64,000 nucleotides of DNA from Pelagomonas calceolata (GCA_918797485.1 CAKKNE010000003.1:2914001-2978000), one strand, 5' to 3'. Shown: positions 35,403 to 45,578, counted from the stretch's first letter. Program-made: numbers and translations. The notes: generated from the letters alone by a model not told the origin.

Positions 35403-38400
35403 TCATGCGCCCCATTCCTCAGTCAGATCCAGGTCGTCTTCCTCCTCGGCGGGCTCGGGCGCAGCGTCTTCGCCCCCCCACGTCTCGTCCAGCTCCAGGT
35501 CTGACTCGGGCTCTGCTTCGCCCGAGGGACCGTCCTCGCCCGGAGCGCCGCCCCACGTCTCGTCCAGCTCCAGGTCTGACTCGGGCTCCGCTTCGCCCGC
35601 GGGACCGTCCTCGCCCGGAGCGCCGCCCCACGTCTCGTCCAGCTCCAGCTCGTCCTCCTCCTCGGCAGGCTCGGTGGTCGCCGCTTCCTCGCCCACCGAC
35701 TCGGCTGGCTCAGGCGCCACGTCCTCGCCCAGGTACCCGCCGAGCGCCGCGACCGCCTCCTTCCGGAGCGTCGGGTCCAGCGACGCGTCCTCGAGCGCCA
35801 GCCGACAGAGGTCGAACCCGCCCCGCAGCACGGCCGGCGCTTTCACAGAAGCGCACCGCGCCGCCGCGAGGAAGTCCGCGTGGCACCGCCGCGCGCGGCC
35901 GCACACCAGCAGCTGGGCGACGGCGACGGGCGACGCGCGCGCGACGCAACACGCGCGCGCCCACGCCGCGTCGGCCTCGAGCGCCGCCAGCAGGGCGCCG
36001 CTTTCGACGAGCGCGTCACCGACGTCGAGCTTCAGGGCGGCGGCGTCACGCGCGGCGCGCAGGCGCAGCGCCGGGTGCGCCGCGCGGAGGCCCACCAGGG
36101 GCCGCGTCGCCTCGCCCAACCCATCGTAGAACGCCGCCTCGGCTTCTTCCGACGGCGTACAATGCGGCGGCGGCCCGTGCACGACGAGCTCCCTCAAAAA
36201 TTCGTCGTCCGCCGCGTCCAGCGCCGCGAGCCACGTCGGCCCGCCCGGCTCCGCCTCGCCGCCGCCGTCTCCTCTCAACGTAGCGAGGCACAAATTTCTG
36301 GAGCTGCCTCCCGGGAACACCAGCGCGCAAAGCTCGCGCACGGCCAGGGCGTCCCGCGCCTTCACGAAATCGCGCACCAGGTCGTGCGGCGCGAAGCCCC
36401 GCTCCAGGGATGCTGCTCGGTCCGCGCCGAGGACGCGCGCCACGACCTCGGCGACCTCCATGAATGAGTCGGTCTCTTGCCCACCACTAAGTTTCGTGAG
36501 GGCGCCGATGGCCCGCAAACGGTCGGGCGTGGCCTCGGGCGGCGGCCGCTGCATTTTGATCGAGGCGCCGCAGAGCCCGCGCCAGTAGCCCTCGACGCCC
36601 TTGAGCTTCGAGGCGAGGAGTACAGCGCTGTGGTTATGGGAAGAAGCGTTCTCGACGAGGCGGGCCGCGATCGCGATGCCGCGGTCCACGTCCTCTGATG
36701 ACGGCGCCTCGGTCCCGTTGAAGAGCGGTTCAATCACCAACGTCTGGCAGGCCGTGCCGAACGCGACGGCACAGGCGTCGTCGGCCGCGTCGTTCGCGGC
36801 CTCCGACGCGTCCAGCCCGGCGACGTCCGTGACCAGCAAAAACGCGCTCCGCACGACCGAGGCCGAAGCGCCCTGCCCCGCGAGGCACTGCGCCAGCTCG
36901 ATCGCGGCGTCGACGACCGTCTCGTCTCTCTGATAAGCTAGTTTCGCCGCATTTAACGCTTCTCGATCGCACGAAAACGGGATCGCCGCCTCGACGGCCT
37001 CGAGGCCCCTCTGGAGCGTGGTCAACGATGCCGCGAGGGCGTCGCACTGGACGGCCGTGACGACCATCTGTAAGTGTTGCGTCGAGGGCCCGCCTACACT
37101 TTCAAAGACGCAGCTCCCGAGTTCTTTTGAGGCGACCTCGGGAGACGCCTTGGCGCAGCGTTGTAAGAGGGGAGAGACGCGCTGCACCGCGTGCTTCTTC
37201 GCCATATCGTCGGCCGCGATGGCGTCGAAGAGCTCGCGCCGCGCCGCGGCCGCGTAGACTTCTGCTGGTCCAAGGTTGAGCGAAGCGTCGAAGCCTTTCG
37301 TCGAAAACGTCGCGAGCGCCGCCGCGGTCCTATAATTCGCGACGCGCCGCAACAGAAACACGGCCCGGTCCCGCTTGATGTCTTCATTAGAAGCGACGCG
37401 CGCGCCGGGCGCCGGCGGGTTGCGGGGCGGGTCGTCGGCCTCCTCTAAGACAGAAGGTCGACTCGCGACGATTTCACCTATGAGAGGTTTGCAGGCGACG
37501 CTTGTGTTGAGAGGTCGGATACATTTTGCGTACCGCTTCAGGATGGGCGCCTGCGTTCTACATTGGTCCGCGAACGCGCCCTCACAATGCTCGCTCGCGA
37601 GGCCGCAGACCAGCGCCAGCGCCGGCGCGTCCGTCTCGTCCTTATATCTTTCCATTAACCAAGCTTCGAGCGTCGAATGCTCCTTCAGCACCTTCAAAGC
37701 TTCGTTCACGGAACTTTCTTCATCGTACAGCAGCTGCGTGAGCTTGTCCACCTCGCCACTGGGAGATCGCAGCTCCTTGTCGTCGAACCAGCGCGTCAGG
37801 TGCGCCGTCGCGAGTCCTAATGGTGAGCTCGCCTCCCTTAATTTATCAGTCCCGCCCGTGATCGGCCGCCGCGCCGCCGCCCGCAGCGCCGCCCGAAACG
37901 CTGCGCCGTTCGCCGACTTCGCCGCCTTGACCAGGGCTTCGCCTCTATAAACATCCTCGCGCTCGAACCGTGTCAGATCAACATTTAACGCGCTGTGTTC
38001 TTCGGCCCGTCTAGCTTCCGCTTCATCGGTCACGTCCTCGACAACAGGTTCGTCAGGTTTGAGGTGCGCGAGCGCGCCGCTCAACGCCGGTTCCGGCTCC
38101 GGCGCGAGCACGCGCGCGAGCGCGCCCCGGATCGACTTCGGCGGCGACGCAGGCTTTGGTGGAGGCGGCGGCTTGGCGGGCGTCGCGGGCGCGAGCGCCC
38201 GCTGCAGCGCCAATGCTTCCTCGGCGTCCTTCTGCCGCTCCGCAAGCATTCTTCGGGAGGCGGCGCAGAGCTCCTTAAGCTTAACGTCCCGGTCCGCGCA
38301 CGTCGCCAGGTAGAACGCCGCCGCGCGCCGCGCGCACGACGCGTCTCCCGTCACATCAGCTTCCGGAGGCGTCTCCTTCCCCGCCTGCTCCAGGCAAAAG

Positions 38401-41348
38401 GCGACGCGCGCCTCGAGCGCGCCGTTGTCCGTCATACGGCACGCTTTGAGAGCCACGTTCTCCTCAAAGCCGAGCGCGACCAATTCATCTACCATTTCCC
38501 GCCTTGGTTTCGAGGTCACGGGGTGCTTGCGTCTCAATTCACCATCCAGTTTTGCGAGGGCATCCGTCGCCTTGCGAATGTCGGCCTCTTTTGTAGATTC
38601 CAGCAGGTGCGCGCAGGCTGCATCTAGCAAACAGCTCCGTTCATTTTCGTTGCTCGCCGCTTCGGTCAGGCAGGCCTCGGCCGCCTCCAACGCATCGCAC
38701 GGATCCGTGGTCGTCAGTGACGCGACCACCTCAACCAACTGCGCGGCCTTGCGACCCGCGGGCAGTCGCAGCGCGGTCCTCAGTAACTGGTCGCGGTCCG
38801 ACGACGCGGGTAACCTCCCCAATTGGATAGCACCATCGACCGCTAGAGCACAAACGACGTCCCGACAGCTCTCCCGCTCGGCGTCGTTATCGTCGGCCGC
38901 ATCTACACAGGACGCAGCTCTCACAACTCGTCGCGCGTGCTGCAAAGCCCGCTCGTGGTTGCCCTTGGCCAAGGCGCTTTCGAACAGCTCGAGGCGCGCG
39001 GCCGCCGACGCCGCGACCGCGGCCGCACCGGACGTCGTCTCGGCCACGAGCCGCGCCCCCCGGACCACGACCTCGTTCTCCGCTGCGTCGTTCTCCCCAA
39101 AAAAGATCTCGAGGTCGTCTAATACGTCCGCGTCCTCGTCGTCCAGCAGGTCATTCAGTGCACCGAACTCCGTACACACGTGGCCCGTTAATGCCACTGA
39201 AGACGCTTTCGCGGCCACCTGCGCCGCGCGCGCCTCCTCACTCGCTTCTGCGACGTCCTGGATCGCATCCAGTACTACATTCCCGTCCAGACCGCCCACC
39301 ATGGATAGTAGCGCTACACCTCTGCAGGACCTCCGCGTCGTCGTAATGGATTTGGCCGCTTCGCTCCACTCGTTGTTACTCCCCTTCGCCCCGTCGAAAC
39401 TCGAGAAGCCGCCGTCGAAGGAGGGCGTCCCGCGCTTCCTACAGAAGTCGGCCACGACCCGCAACACCGCGTCCGCGGCTAATGATGCCTCGTAGACGTA
39501 TCCACTTGACGCTTGGTACAATCGCCGCCGCGCGCCTCGCGACGCCGCGTCCACCAGCCATTGTGGATGTTTGTCCGCGCAGTTCTCTAGTATTTTCAAA
39601 GTATCTTCCGCGTCTTCCATTGAGGAAGTGAGCGCACACCGGAACAGGGCGGCGGCCCGCCCGCAATGCATAGCGGCCTTGTGGTCGCGTGGGCTCCATA
39701 AACCGCGTTTTCCCGCTTGGTCGCAGGCTTGCAACGCGTCCTCCACGGAACATCTTTCTTTGAGCACGCACTTCACGACGAAGCGCCGACACGCGTTCTC
39801 TAGTAGTTTCGGCGCGAGGTCGTCCACATGTGAGTTAGGTGCTAACTGATCCAGCTGCTCTTCCGTTAATCGAGGTAAGCGCGATTGTAGGCTACCAAGA
39901 TCGACAAACACTTTACACCCGTCCCGCAACACCTCGCAGACCTTGACTCTTTCCGCCAAGTCATCAACCGCTGACCAAATTTTGGGACCTTCCCTTGCAA
40001 AGAACGCCTCGTCCTCGTCGAGGGCGCGGTCGTTGTCATTGTTCGCGAGCGTTGCGAGTAGTTGCGCACACACGTGCACGGCGTTGCCGTGACCTAAAGC
40101 TAGTTGAGACACCTCGACCACAAATCTCGCCAATCGCCCCTGCGACGGCACGAGGCGCTCCTCGACCCCAATCTCAACCGACGATGCGCGGCACGCCGCC
40201 AGCGCCACGCCGAAGTCTCCTCTATCCTGAATGGCTCGTTTCGCGACCTCCGCGATCGACGAGAGCAGAGGGTCTTCGTCATTTGTACCTTCTAGAGCGA
40301 AGCGCCCACAAACTAAAGGACCCAGGACCGTCCGCAACGCCATAGCTTCCGAAGCATAGCTCGCGAGCGTCTCGGGCCTTTCCACATGTTTTGAGGCTTC
40401 ATTTAACTGGTCCTGCCTCGAGCGCTTCCGCCAGCTTTCTAGGGATTCCCTCCTGTCTCGTAACGCATCTAAGGCGAGTAAGCGAGCGAGCTGCCAGCAG
40501 TCCCGATGCAAGAGGAATAATGAAGCGTAGTGCTCTGATGGTAATCGGTCTTTTGCTAGAGCTAGTAGAGCTTCGCTGTTCGCTACGGCACCGCACCGGT
40601 CGTCCATCTGTAAGGCGCGGTCGCGGTACCACGTTACCAGCGTTTCCGCAGGTACGCCATCCTGGATCTCCTCCCAGAGCGGTTCCAGTAAATTCCTATC
40701 GGCCAGGGCGCGCTCTTTTAATGATGAGAGAGCCCCGTCAACGTCTAAGTCGTCGAGGCCGTCGTCGTACCTCGATAGGGTCTCCGGTTCATCTAAAGAA
40801 GGCAATAAGGCCGCGTAGCTCCCGGGGTGCACCGTCTCCGGTATGCTGGCGAGGGCCTCCAGTCTTAGTTGCGACGCGAAGGGCAGGCCTTCCAGTACGA
40901 CCCCAAGAGCCTTCGTGAGGCCAGCTCTAGCGAAGGCGGCGGCGAGCGCCTTTCGGTCCTTCGCCCGCTGGACGGCGTCGACGGTCAGCGGCGTCCTCCT
41001 CGGAATGTGGGCGAGAGCGGCACCCAATGCTCCTGGGTGCTTTTTTTGGGCCGGCGGCCGGCCGTAGGGCGCGCGCTCCGCGAGCGCCGCGCGGTCGTAG
41101 ACGGCGTGGCGCCTGATGGACCGTTCCAGTGCTTGCCTTTCTGCCGGGCTCGCCATTCCTTCGAGCGCGAGGCCCGCCGCGGCGCGCGCGAGCCGCGTCG
41201 TCGTCGACGACGCGCCGGCCGCGGCCAGGCCCGTCGCGTAGACCCAGCGCCGCGTTTCGTCGTCCTGCGCATCCGCGAGCACCACCAGATCCCGCGGCGC
41301 CTGCAGGCCGCGCTGCGCAAACGCCTTTTGCCGGGTCCGGAGGTCCAT
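35403..41348 (-). CDS. NBAS: NBAS/Sec39-like ER tether subunit with acidic Trp tail
   Basis: 1981 residues in one exon. Residues about 135-200 (LEGLPFASQLRLEALASIPE then TVHPGSYAALLPSLDE) match the Sec39 domain of NBAS (H-R-L-x-x-L-S-x-x-P-E-T...Y-x-x-L-L-P), and TLVTWYRDRALQMDDRCGAV matches its W-Y-x-x-R-A-x-x-I-D helix. NBAS/Sec39 belongs to the Dsl1/NRZ complex that tethers COPI vesicles at the ER. The N-terminal WD40 domain of animal NBAS is missing. A UBA-like segment (EMVDELVALGFEENVALKAC) lies near 945. The C-terminal 85 residues are acidic with four Trp motifs (LDETWGG three times, LTEEWGA once). Confidence 0.78.
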   Translation of the reverse strand: MDLRTRQKAFAQRGLQAPRDLVVLADAQDDETRRWVYATGLAAAGASSTTTRLARAAAGLALEGMASPAERQALERSIRRHAVYDRAALAERAPYGRPPAQKKHPGALGAALAHIPRRTPLTVDAVQRAKDRKALAAAFARAGLTKALGVVLEGLPFASQLRLEALASIPETVHPGSYAALLPSLDEPETLSRYDDGLDDLDVDGALSSLKERALADRNLLEPLWEEIQDGVPAETLVTWYRDRALQMDDRCGAVANSEALLALAKDRLPSEHYASLFLLHRDCWQLARLLALDALRDRRESLESWRKRSRQDQLNEASKHVERPETLASYASEAMALRTVLGPLVCGRFALEGTNDEDPLLSSIAEVAKRAIQDRGDFGVALAACRASSVEIGVEERLVPSQGRLARFVVEVSQLALGHGNAVHVCAQLLATLANNDNDRALDEDEAFFAREGPKIWSAVDDLAERVKVCEVLRDGCKVFVDLGSLQSRLPRLTEEQLDQLAPNSHVDDLAPKLLENACRRFVVKCVLKERCSVEDALQACDQAGKRGLWSPRDHKAAMHCGRAAALFRCALTSSMEDAEDTLKILENCADKHPQWLVDAASRGARRRLYQASSGYVYEASLAADAVLRVVADFCRKRGTPSFDGGFSSFDGAKGSNNEWSEAAKSITTTRRSCRGVALLSMVGGLDGNVVLDAIQDVAEASEEARAAQVAAKASSVALTGHVCTEFGALNDLLDDEDADVLDDLEIFFGENDAAENEVVVRGARLVAETTSGAAAVAASAAARLELFESALAKGNHERALQHARRVVRAASCVDAADDNDAERESCRDVVCALAVDGAIQLGRLPASSDRDQLLRTALRLPAGRKAAQLVEVVASLTTTDPCDALEAAEACLTEAASNENERSCLLDAACAHLLESTKEADIRKATDALAKLDGELRRKHPVTSKPRREMVDELVALGFEENVALKACRMTDNGALEARVAFCLEQAGKETPPEADVTGDASCARRAAAFYLATCADRDVKLKELCAASRRMLAERQKDAEEALALQRALAPATPAKPPPPPKPASPPKSIRGALARVLAPEPEPALSGALAHLKPDEPVVEDVTDEAEARRAEEHSALNVDLTRFEREDVYRGEALVKAAKSANGAAFRAALRAAARRPITGGTDKLREASSPLGLATAHLTRWFDDKELRSPSGEVDKLTQLLYDEESSVNEALKVLKEHSTLEAWLMERYKDETDAPALALVCGLASEHCEGAFADQCRTQAPILKRYAKCIRPLNTSVACKPLIGEIVASRPSVLEEADDPPRNPPAPGARVASNEDIKRDRAVFLLRRVANYRTAAALATFSTKGFDASLNLGPAEVYAAAARRELFDAIAADDMAKKHAVQRVSPLLQRCAKASPEVASKELGSCVFESVGGPSTQHLQMVVTAVQCDALAASLTTLQRGLEAVEAAIPFSCDREALNAAKLAYQRDETVVDAAIELAQCLAGQGASASVVRSAFLLVTDVAGLDASEAANDAADDACAVAFGTACQTLVIEPLFNGTEAPSSEDVDRGIAIAARLVENASSHNHSAVLLASKLKGVEGYWRGLCGASIKMQRPPPEATPDRLRAIGALTKLSGGQETDSFMEVAEVVARVLGADRAASLERGFAPHDLVRDFVKARDALAVRELCALVFPGGSSRNLCLATLRGDGGGEAEPGGPTWLAALDAADDEFLRELVVHGPPPHCTPSEEAEAAFYDGLGEATRPLVGLRAAHPALRLRAARDAAALKLDVGDALVESGALLAALEADAAWARACCVARASPVAVAQLLVCGRARRCHADFLAAARCASVKAPAVLRGGFDLCRLALEDASLDPTLRKEAVAALGGYLGEDVAPEPAESVGEEAATTEPAEEEDELELDETWGGAPGEDGPAGEAEPESDLELDETWGGAPGEDGPSGEAEPESDLELDETWGGEDAAPEPAEEEDDLDLTEEWGA
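35481..35655 (-). repeat. 75-bp tandem coding repeats in the NBAS tail
   Basis: The sequence CGTCTCGTCCAGCTCCAG starts at 35481, 35556 and 35631, exactly 75 bp apart. Two near-identical 25-codon units and a third partial one encode E-S-D-L-E-L-D-E-T-W-G-G plus a Gly/Glu/Pro linker. Confidence 0.9.
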
Positions 41349-41457
41349 ATGACTGCTTTGAGGGCTCCACTGCAGCGCTGGATGGTCTCAATTAAACGCT
41401 GCAGCCGTTCGCGCTTTAATTAGCCAAAAAAAGCTGATTTTAAGGTGTGAAACCGAG

Positions 41458-41479
41458 TCTAGTGTCTTACAACGCTAGC
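41458..41479 (+). promoter_or_regulatory. CTAG palindromic 5' element, copy 10
   Basis: TCTAGTGTCTTAC-AA-CGCTAGC lies between divergent NBAS and the gene at 41555, 75 bp before the latter's ATG. Confidence 0.65.
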
Positions 41480-41554
41480 TGGCTTGTTTCGCAATAATTA
41501 TTATTGTGCGCGCTCTGCTATGCACCTTAGTATACGTGAGTCTACAGCGCACCA

Positions 41555-42691
41555 ATGCGAATGCGAAGAAGTGCATTGCTGGCATCCCTAGTGGTGGGCT
41601 GGGCCTGGGTGCCGCCCAGCCACCACCACCGGACGCCTCATGCGGTGCGCAAGCCGCTGAAAGCCGAAAACGACTACCTCGCGAGCCTCGCGAAGGCACC
41701 GCCGAAGCGCGGCCCGGGCCGACTGCGCCGCGCGTGGCGCCGGCTGCGCGGCGCGCCGGCCGCGCTCTCGTCGGACGAGGTGCTGCGGCTCGTTGTCCTC
41801 GGCCACGGACGCGCGGAGGCCGAGGCGATGGCGCCGCGGCGGGCGCGGCGCCTGCTGGCCCGGGCCGCTGCCGCCGCGCCGGCCAAGGCCGCGCCCGCGC
41901 CGGCGGCACCAGCGCCGGCCAAGCCGCCGGCCGCACCAGCGCCGGCAGCACCGCCCGCCGCGCCGCCGCCGCCGCCCGTGGCAGCGCCGCTGGAAGCGGC
42001 GTTGCCACCGCCCGCCGCGCCGCCGCTGCCCGCCACGCCGCCGCCCGCGGCCGCGCCGCTGGAAGCGGCAGAGCCGCCGGCGGAGCCGTCGGACGCGCTG
42101 ACCCCCGACGACATCTTGCGGCTCGTCGTGCTCGGGCGGTCGCGCGCGGACGCCTTAGCAATGGACCCGGTCGAGGCGCGCCGCGAGCTCGCTGCCGTCG
42201 CCGCCGCGCCTCCACCAGAGCCGCGCCTCGACGTCGCGGACGCGACGGACGAGGAGCTCTGGCGCCTCGCGCGGGCCGAGGTGGCTATCCCAAGACCACC
42301 GCGCGACGACGACGAGGACGCCGTCTCTAAACAACTTGAGCGGTCGTGGCCGGACCTCGATAAATTTACGGACCTGCTCACGAAGGAGTCGCTCAAGCGG
42401 CTGGAGGTGCTCGGGCCCCAGTTCGCCGAGCCGCTCAAGACGGAAGCTAGATGGCGGCGCAAGGCCTACGAGAGCTGGTTGAGGCTCGTCGACGGCAAAG
42501 GCGTGCTGCCGGGGCCGGCCGGCGACTTGGCGTATGGCGAGGCTTTATTTGATCCGAACGGCGGCCTGCCCGCCGAGGCCTCGGATGAGGCGAAGGCGGC
42601 CTTCGTGCGTCTGCGCGAAGAACGGGCGGAATTAAGGGCAGCACGGAACGAGTTGAGGGACTGGGAGAAGAGGGCGCTCCCGGATAAGTGA
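41555..42691 (+). CDS. Unknown protein with duplicated 31-residue motif, possibly plastid-targeted
   Basis: 378 residues. The leader MRMRRSALLASLVVGWAWVP is signal-like and is followed by His/Arg-rich sequence, as in plastid-targeted proteins. The motif LSSDEVLRLVVLGHGRAEAE then AMAPRRARRLLA (about 72-103) recurs as LTPDDILRLVVLGRSRADAL then AMDPVEARRELA (about 188-219), separated by an Ala/Pro linker. A third weaker form may be DATDEELWRLARAEV. The C-terminal half is helical. The family is unknown. The stop lies only 10 bp from the convergent TSEN54 stop. Confidence 0.65.
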   Translation: MRMRRSALLASLVVGWAWVPPSHHHRTPHAVRKPLKAENDYLASLAKAPPKRGPGRLRRAWRRLRGAPAALSSDEVLRLVVLGHGRAEAEAMAPRRARRLLARAAAAAPAKAAPAPAAPAPAKPPAAPAPAAPPAAPPPPPVAAPLEAALPPPAAPPLPATPPPAAAPLEAAEPPAEPSDALTPDDILRLVVLGRSRADALAMDPVEARRELAAVAAAPPPEPRLDVADATDEELWRLARAEVAIPRPPRDDDEDAVSKQLERSWPDLDKFTDLLTKESLKRLEVLGPQFAEPLKTEARWRRKAYESWLRLVDGKGVLPGPAGDLAYGEALFDPNGGLPAEASDEAKAAFVRLREERAELRAARNELRDWEKRALPDK

Positions 42692-42701
42692 TGTTAGGCT
42701 A

Positions 42702-43487
42702 CTAGGCGATCGTGGGCACGCCCTCGGTCAGGTCGAAGAGGAGCACGGTGCCGTCGCCCGCGGCGACGGCGGCCTTGGCCGGCGCGCCGGCGCACCGCTC
42801 GAGCAAATCCGTGAGCTGCGTCACGGAAGGGAGCCCACCCCCGGCGTGCGTCACAAAGACGCGGAAGGCCGGGTCCCCTAATCTTGATTTGGCGAAGTTC
42901 TGGGACGGCTGGTGGCACTCGAAGCATACTGGTACTGGAGGGGCGCCCGGCGCGACGTCGCCCGCCCAGAACTGGGGGGCGATGGCCCTCGATCCGTCGG
43001 CCGCGGCGTACTGCTGCGGCCGGCAGACGACGTACCCTAGACCTTTGAGTTGCTGGTACGTCCAGTAACAAGCTAAAGGGCACCGCTGCCCGTCGTTTTG
43101 GTCCTCGTTCCTCAAGCAGAGGTCGTAGCACTCTCTCGCTGTTATTGGTTCCGGATGGTCTTCATCCTCGACCGGTGCTGACGGTAGCAACACCAGAGCT
43201 TCCCTCTCGACCAGATACAAGGTCTCCTCGGCGAACAGTTTCACAGCACCGTTCGCGAAGCAGCCCATGATCCTAAAGTGCTTGCCCTTCTGGCGGATTA
43301 CTGATGAAGTACACGTCGCCGCGTCCCAGACCGCGACGCTCCGGTTGCCGTACTTGCGGAACGGATCATTACTATCGTCCTCCTCGGTCTGGTCCTCCGC
43401 CGGCGGCTCCGGCTGTTCGTCCGCCTCCTGGGGCTCCTCGGCCGTCGCGCGCCAGCCGGTCAGCGACGTGCGGAGGCGCTTGATCAT
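42702..43487 (-). CDS. TSEN54: tRNA-splicing endonuclease subunit Sen54-like
   Basis: 261 residues from ATG 43487 (MIKRLRTSLTGWRA). The Sen54 N-terminal domain is visible: RSVAVWDAATCTSSVIRQKG, KHFRIMGCFANGAVKLFAEE and TLYLVEREALVLL, the pattern G-x-W...V...G-x-x-x-x-x-M-G...L-x-P-E-E-x-x-x-L-x-E. It scaffolds the four-subunit enzyme that cuts introns from pre-tRNA. The C-terminal part (GLGYVVCRPQQY; FRVFVTHAG) is the non-catalytic nuclease-like fold. The longer frame to 43592 is not needed. Confidence 0.8.
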   Translation of the reverse strand: MIKRLRTSLTGWRATAEEPQEADEQPEPPAEDQTEEDDSNDPFRKYGNRSVAVWDAATCTSSVIRQKGKHFRIMGCFANGAVKLFAEETLYLVEREALVLLPSAPVEDEDHPEPITARECYDLCLRNEDQNDGQRCPLACYWTYQQLKGLGYVVCRPQQYAAADGSRAIAPQFWAGDVAPGAPPVPVCFECHQPSQNFAKSRLGDPAFRVFVTHAGGGLPSVTQLTDLLERCAGAPAKAAVAAGDGTVLLFDLTEGVPTIA

Positions 43488-43654
43488 CGTGTGGGCAGTG
43501 AAGTGCCGTGCTCTCTTTTGTGTGGAGCAGTGAAGCCGGGTTATGCAGCAGCACACCAAAGAGGTATCCGGGGTGGCGCTGCGCGACTGCAATGAAGGTG
43601 CCGCTTCGTCGGCGCGGCTCAGGGAGCAACTTAGTGCAGCAGAGTCGCTTGTCC

Positions 43655-43672
43655 GCTAGCTAAGGCCTCTAG
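43655..43672 (-). promoter_or_regulatory. Degenerate CTAG element
   Basis: GCTAGC-TAAGGCCT-CTAG lies in the divergent TSEN54/kinase space and resembles a shortened reverse copy of the dispersed element. It is not counted among the 11 full copies. Confidence 0.3.
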
Positions 43673-43750
43673 TTTTTCACCAGATTGCCCGGGAGCCGGT
43701 GCTTTGCGCACGATGCAGTATAACGCTGGCAAAAAAGAAACAGAAAAAAA

Positions 43751-45481
43751 ATGCAGCCTAAAAGCTGCCAAGATCGACCAGGGTTAATGGAAGGGGGCAG
43801 CCCGGGGCAACAACGGGTCGCCCGGCAACGTTCCGACGACGAACGCTTCGCGCGTGCCCTCGCGGAGAGCGGCGACGCGCTTGGGCAGCTCACCCTCGAC
43901 GAGCGCATCTCACTCCTCGAGGCGGAGCTCGCACGGCGCCGAGCTGCCGACGATACACAGCCACCCCTCGCGTGCAGCCCCGAGGACGCCGAGGCCATTC
44001 GGAGAGTCCTAGACGCCGACGAGGCGGAGGCGGAGCTCTCGAGACTCCGGTCCGGCCCGCGCGCGCCGAGCCCCCCCGGACCAACCGTAAACGACATGGC
44101 GAACTGGTACGGCGCGCACATCGCCCCCGCGGCGACGCATGAGGACAGCGAGGCGCTCGTGCTGGAGCTCTGGGAGCTGCTCGCGCGAAACAACACGGAC
44201 GGGCCGCGCTTGGGTAATGTGGCGACGCGGCTCCTGGGCATGCCGTGGCACCAGCACCTGCTCGCGCCGCTCGAGGCCCACGGCTACGACGCGAGTTCGG
44301 GCTCCTTCCCGCGCGGCCCCGCTCCGGGCTTGTTGCAAGAGCTGACGCACATTGGCGCCGGGGCGAACCCGATGCCGTACGCCGCGCCGACGGTCCAAGA
44401 CTGTCAGCTGCTCGTGGACCAGCGGGTGCTGAGCGGACCGGGCCATAGGGTGGTCGTCTTCGACCGCGTCCTCGCGACGGCCGACGGCAAGGGCTACGCG
44501 CTCCTGCGCAACCTGGAGAGGGCTATTTATGGAAGAGTGAGGTACGGCGTCGAGCTCGAGCGCGTCCCGGCCGAAGCAGCGCGCGCGCACGGAGCGGACG
44601 GGATCTTGTGGCGCGCGACGGAGCGCCAGGTCGCCGTCAAGTGCATCGAACGAGCGGCGTTAGAGCAGTTCATAGCGAGCCACCACGGCCACTTAAACGA
44701 GGACCCGTTCAAGGAAACCGCGGTCATGGAGTACATCGCGTCGCAGGGCGGCGCGCCGTGCGTCCTGCCGTTGCTAGCGACCTACGGTGACGATCAGGCG
44801 GTGTACGTTGTCTTACCTTTCTGTCCGAACGGCGACCTATTCGGCGTCGTGGAACGGCACGGCGCGTTGCAGGAAGCCACGGCGGCGACGTACATGGGGC
44901 AACTCGTCAGAGGCCTCGAACGGTTACACGCCATGGGCCTGATGCATCATGACATTTCCCTTGAGAACACGCTGGTCGACGCCCATAGCCGGGCGATCAT
45001 CATCGACTTCGGGATGGCGGTCAAGGCGATACCTACTGCTACCGATTTCTTCGATGGCCACCACGCGGGAGGGAGCTACCACGCCGTGCCCCTCGCGGCG
45101 CGACAGAACTGGCCCGGGAAATGCGGGAAGCCAATGTACATGGCTCCGGAATTGTGGTACCCCCAAGGTTCCTTCGACGCCTTCGCCGCGGACGTGTGGG
45201 CGCTGGGGATCATGCTCTTCATGCTCTTGACGGGCGCGCCCCCGTGGGAGCCAACGTGGGGACCAGAAGGGGCTGCCTACAATCATGTAAAGGACGGGAA
45301 CCTGCACGGATTACTTCTTGCATACGAGAATGGTCCTAATCCAATACCTCGTGTTTCTGAAAACGCGAAGGACCTCCTGCAACGACTGCTCACGGTGGAC
45401 CCCAGGCAACGGATGACGCTCCCCGAGCTCAAGGCGCACCCCTGGTGGCAGGAGCACGCGCAGTTCGTCAACGCGGCCTGA
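43751..45481 (+). CDS. Protein kinase with N-terminal extension
   Basis: 576 residues from ATG 43751; ATG 43787 is an alternative. The kinase domain fills the C-terminal 340 residues: RQVAVKCIE (Lys of VAIK), FKETAVMEY (helix-C Glu), LMHHDISLENTLVD (HRD changed to HHD, catalytic Asp kept), IIIDFGMAVK (DFG), GKPMYMAPELW (APE) and DVWALGIMLFMLLTGAPPWE. It is probably an active Ser/Thr kinase. His in place of the HRD Arg suggests no classical activation-loop phosphate dependence. The N-terminal 250 residues are unknown, Glu/Arg-rich helix then a compact region. Confidence 0.88.
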   Translation: MQPKSCQDRPGLMEGGSPGQQRVARQRSDDERFARALAESGDALGQLTLDERISLLEAELARRRAADDTQPPLACSPEDAEAIRRVLDADEAEAELSRLRSGPRAPSPPGPTVNDMANWYGAHIAPAATHEDSEALVLELWELLARNNTDGPRLGNVATRLLGMPWHQHLLAPLEAHGYDASSGSFPRGPAPGLLQELTHIGAGANPMPYAAPTVQDCQLLVDQRVLSGPGHRVVVFDRVLATADGKGYALLRNLERAIYGRVRYGVELERVPAEAARAHGADGILWRATERQVAVKCIERAALEQFIASHHGHLNEDPFKETAVMEYIASQGGAPCVLPLLATYGDDQAVYVVLPFCPNGDLFGVVERHGALQEATAATYMGQLVRGLERLHAMGLMHHDISLENTLVDAHSRAIIIDFGMAVKAIPTATDFFDGHHAGGSYHAVPLAARQNWPGKCGKPMYMAPELWYPQGSFDAFAADVWALGIMLFMLLTGAPPWEPTWGPEGAAYNHVKDGNLHGLLLAYENGPNPIPRVSENAKDLLQRLLTVDPRQRMTLPELKAHPWWQEHAQFVNAA

Positions 45482-45578
45482 TTTCGAGGAGATCAGTTCC
45501 GCGGTTCCCCGACATTCAGTTTTCCCCTCTTCCTTTTATCTTATCTAAGTTCACTGGCAGCTAGGTTACACAAAAAAC

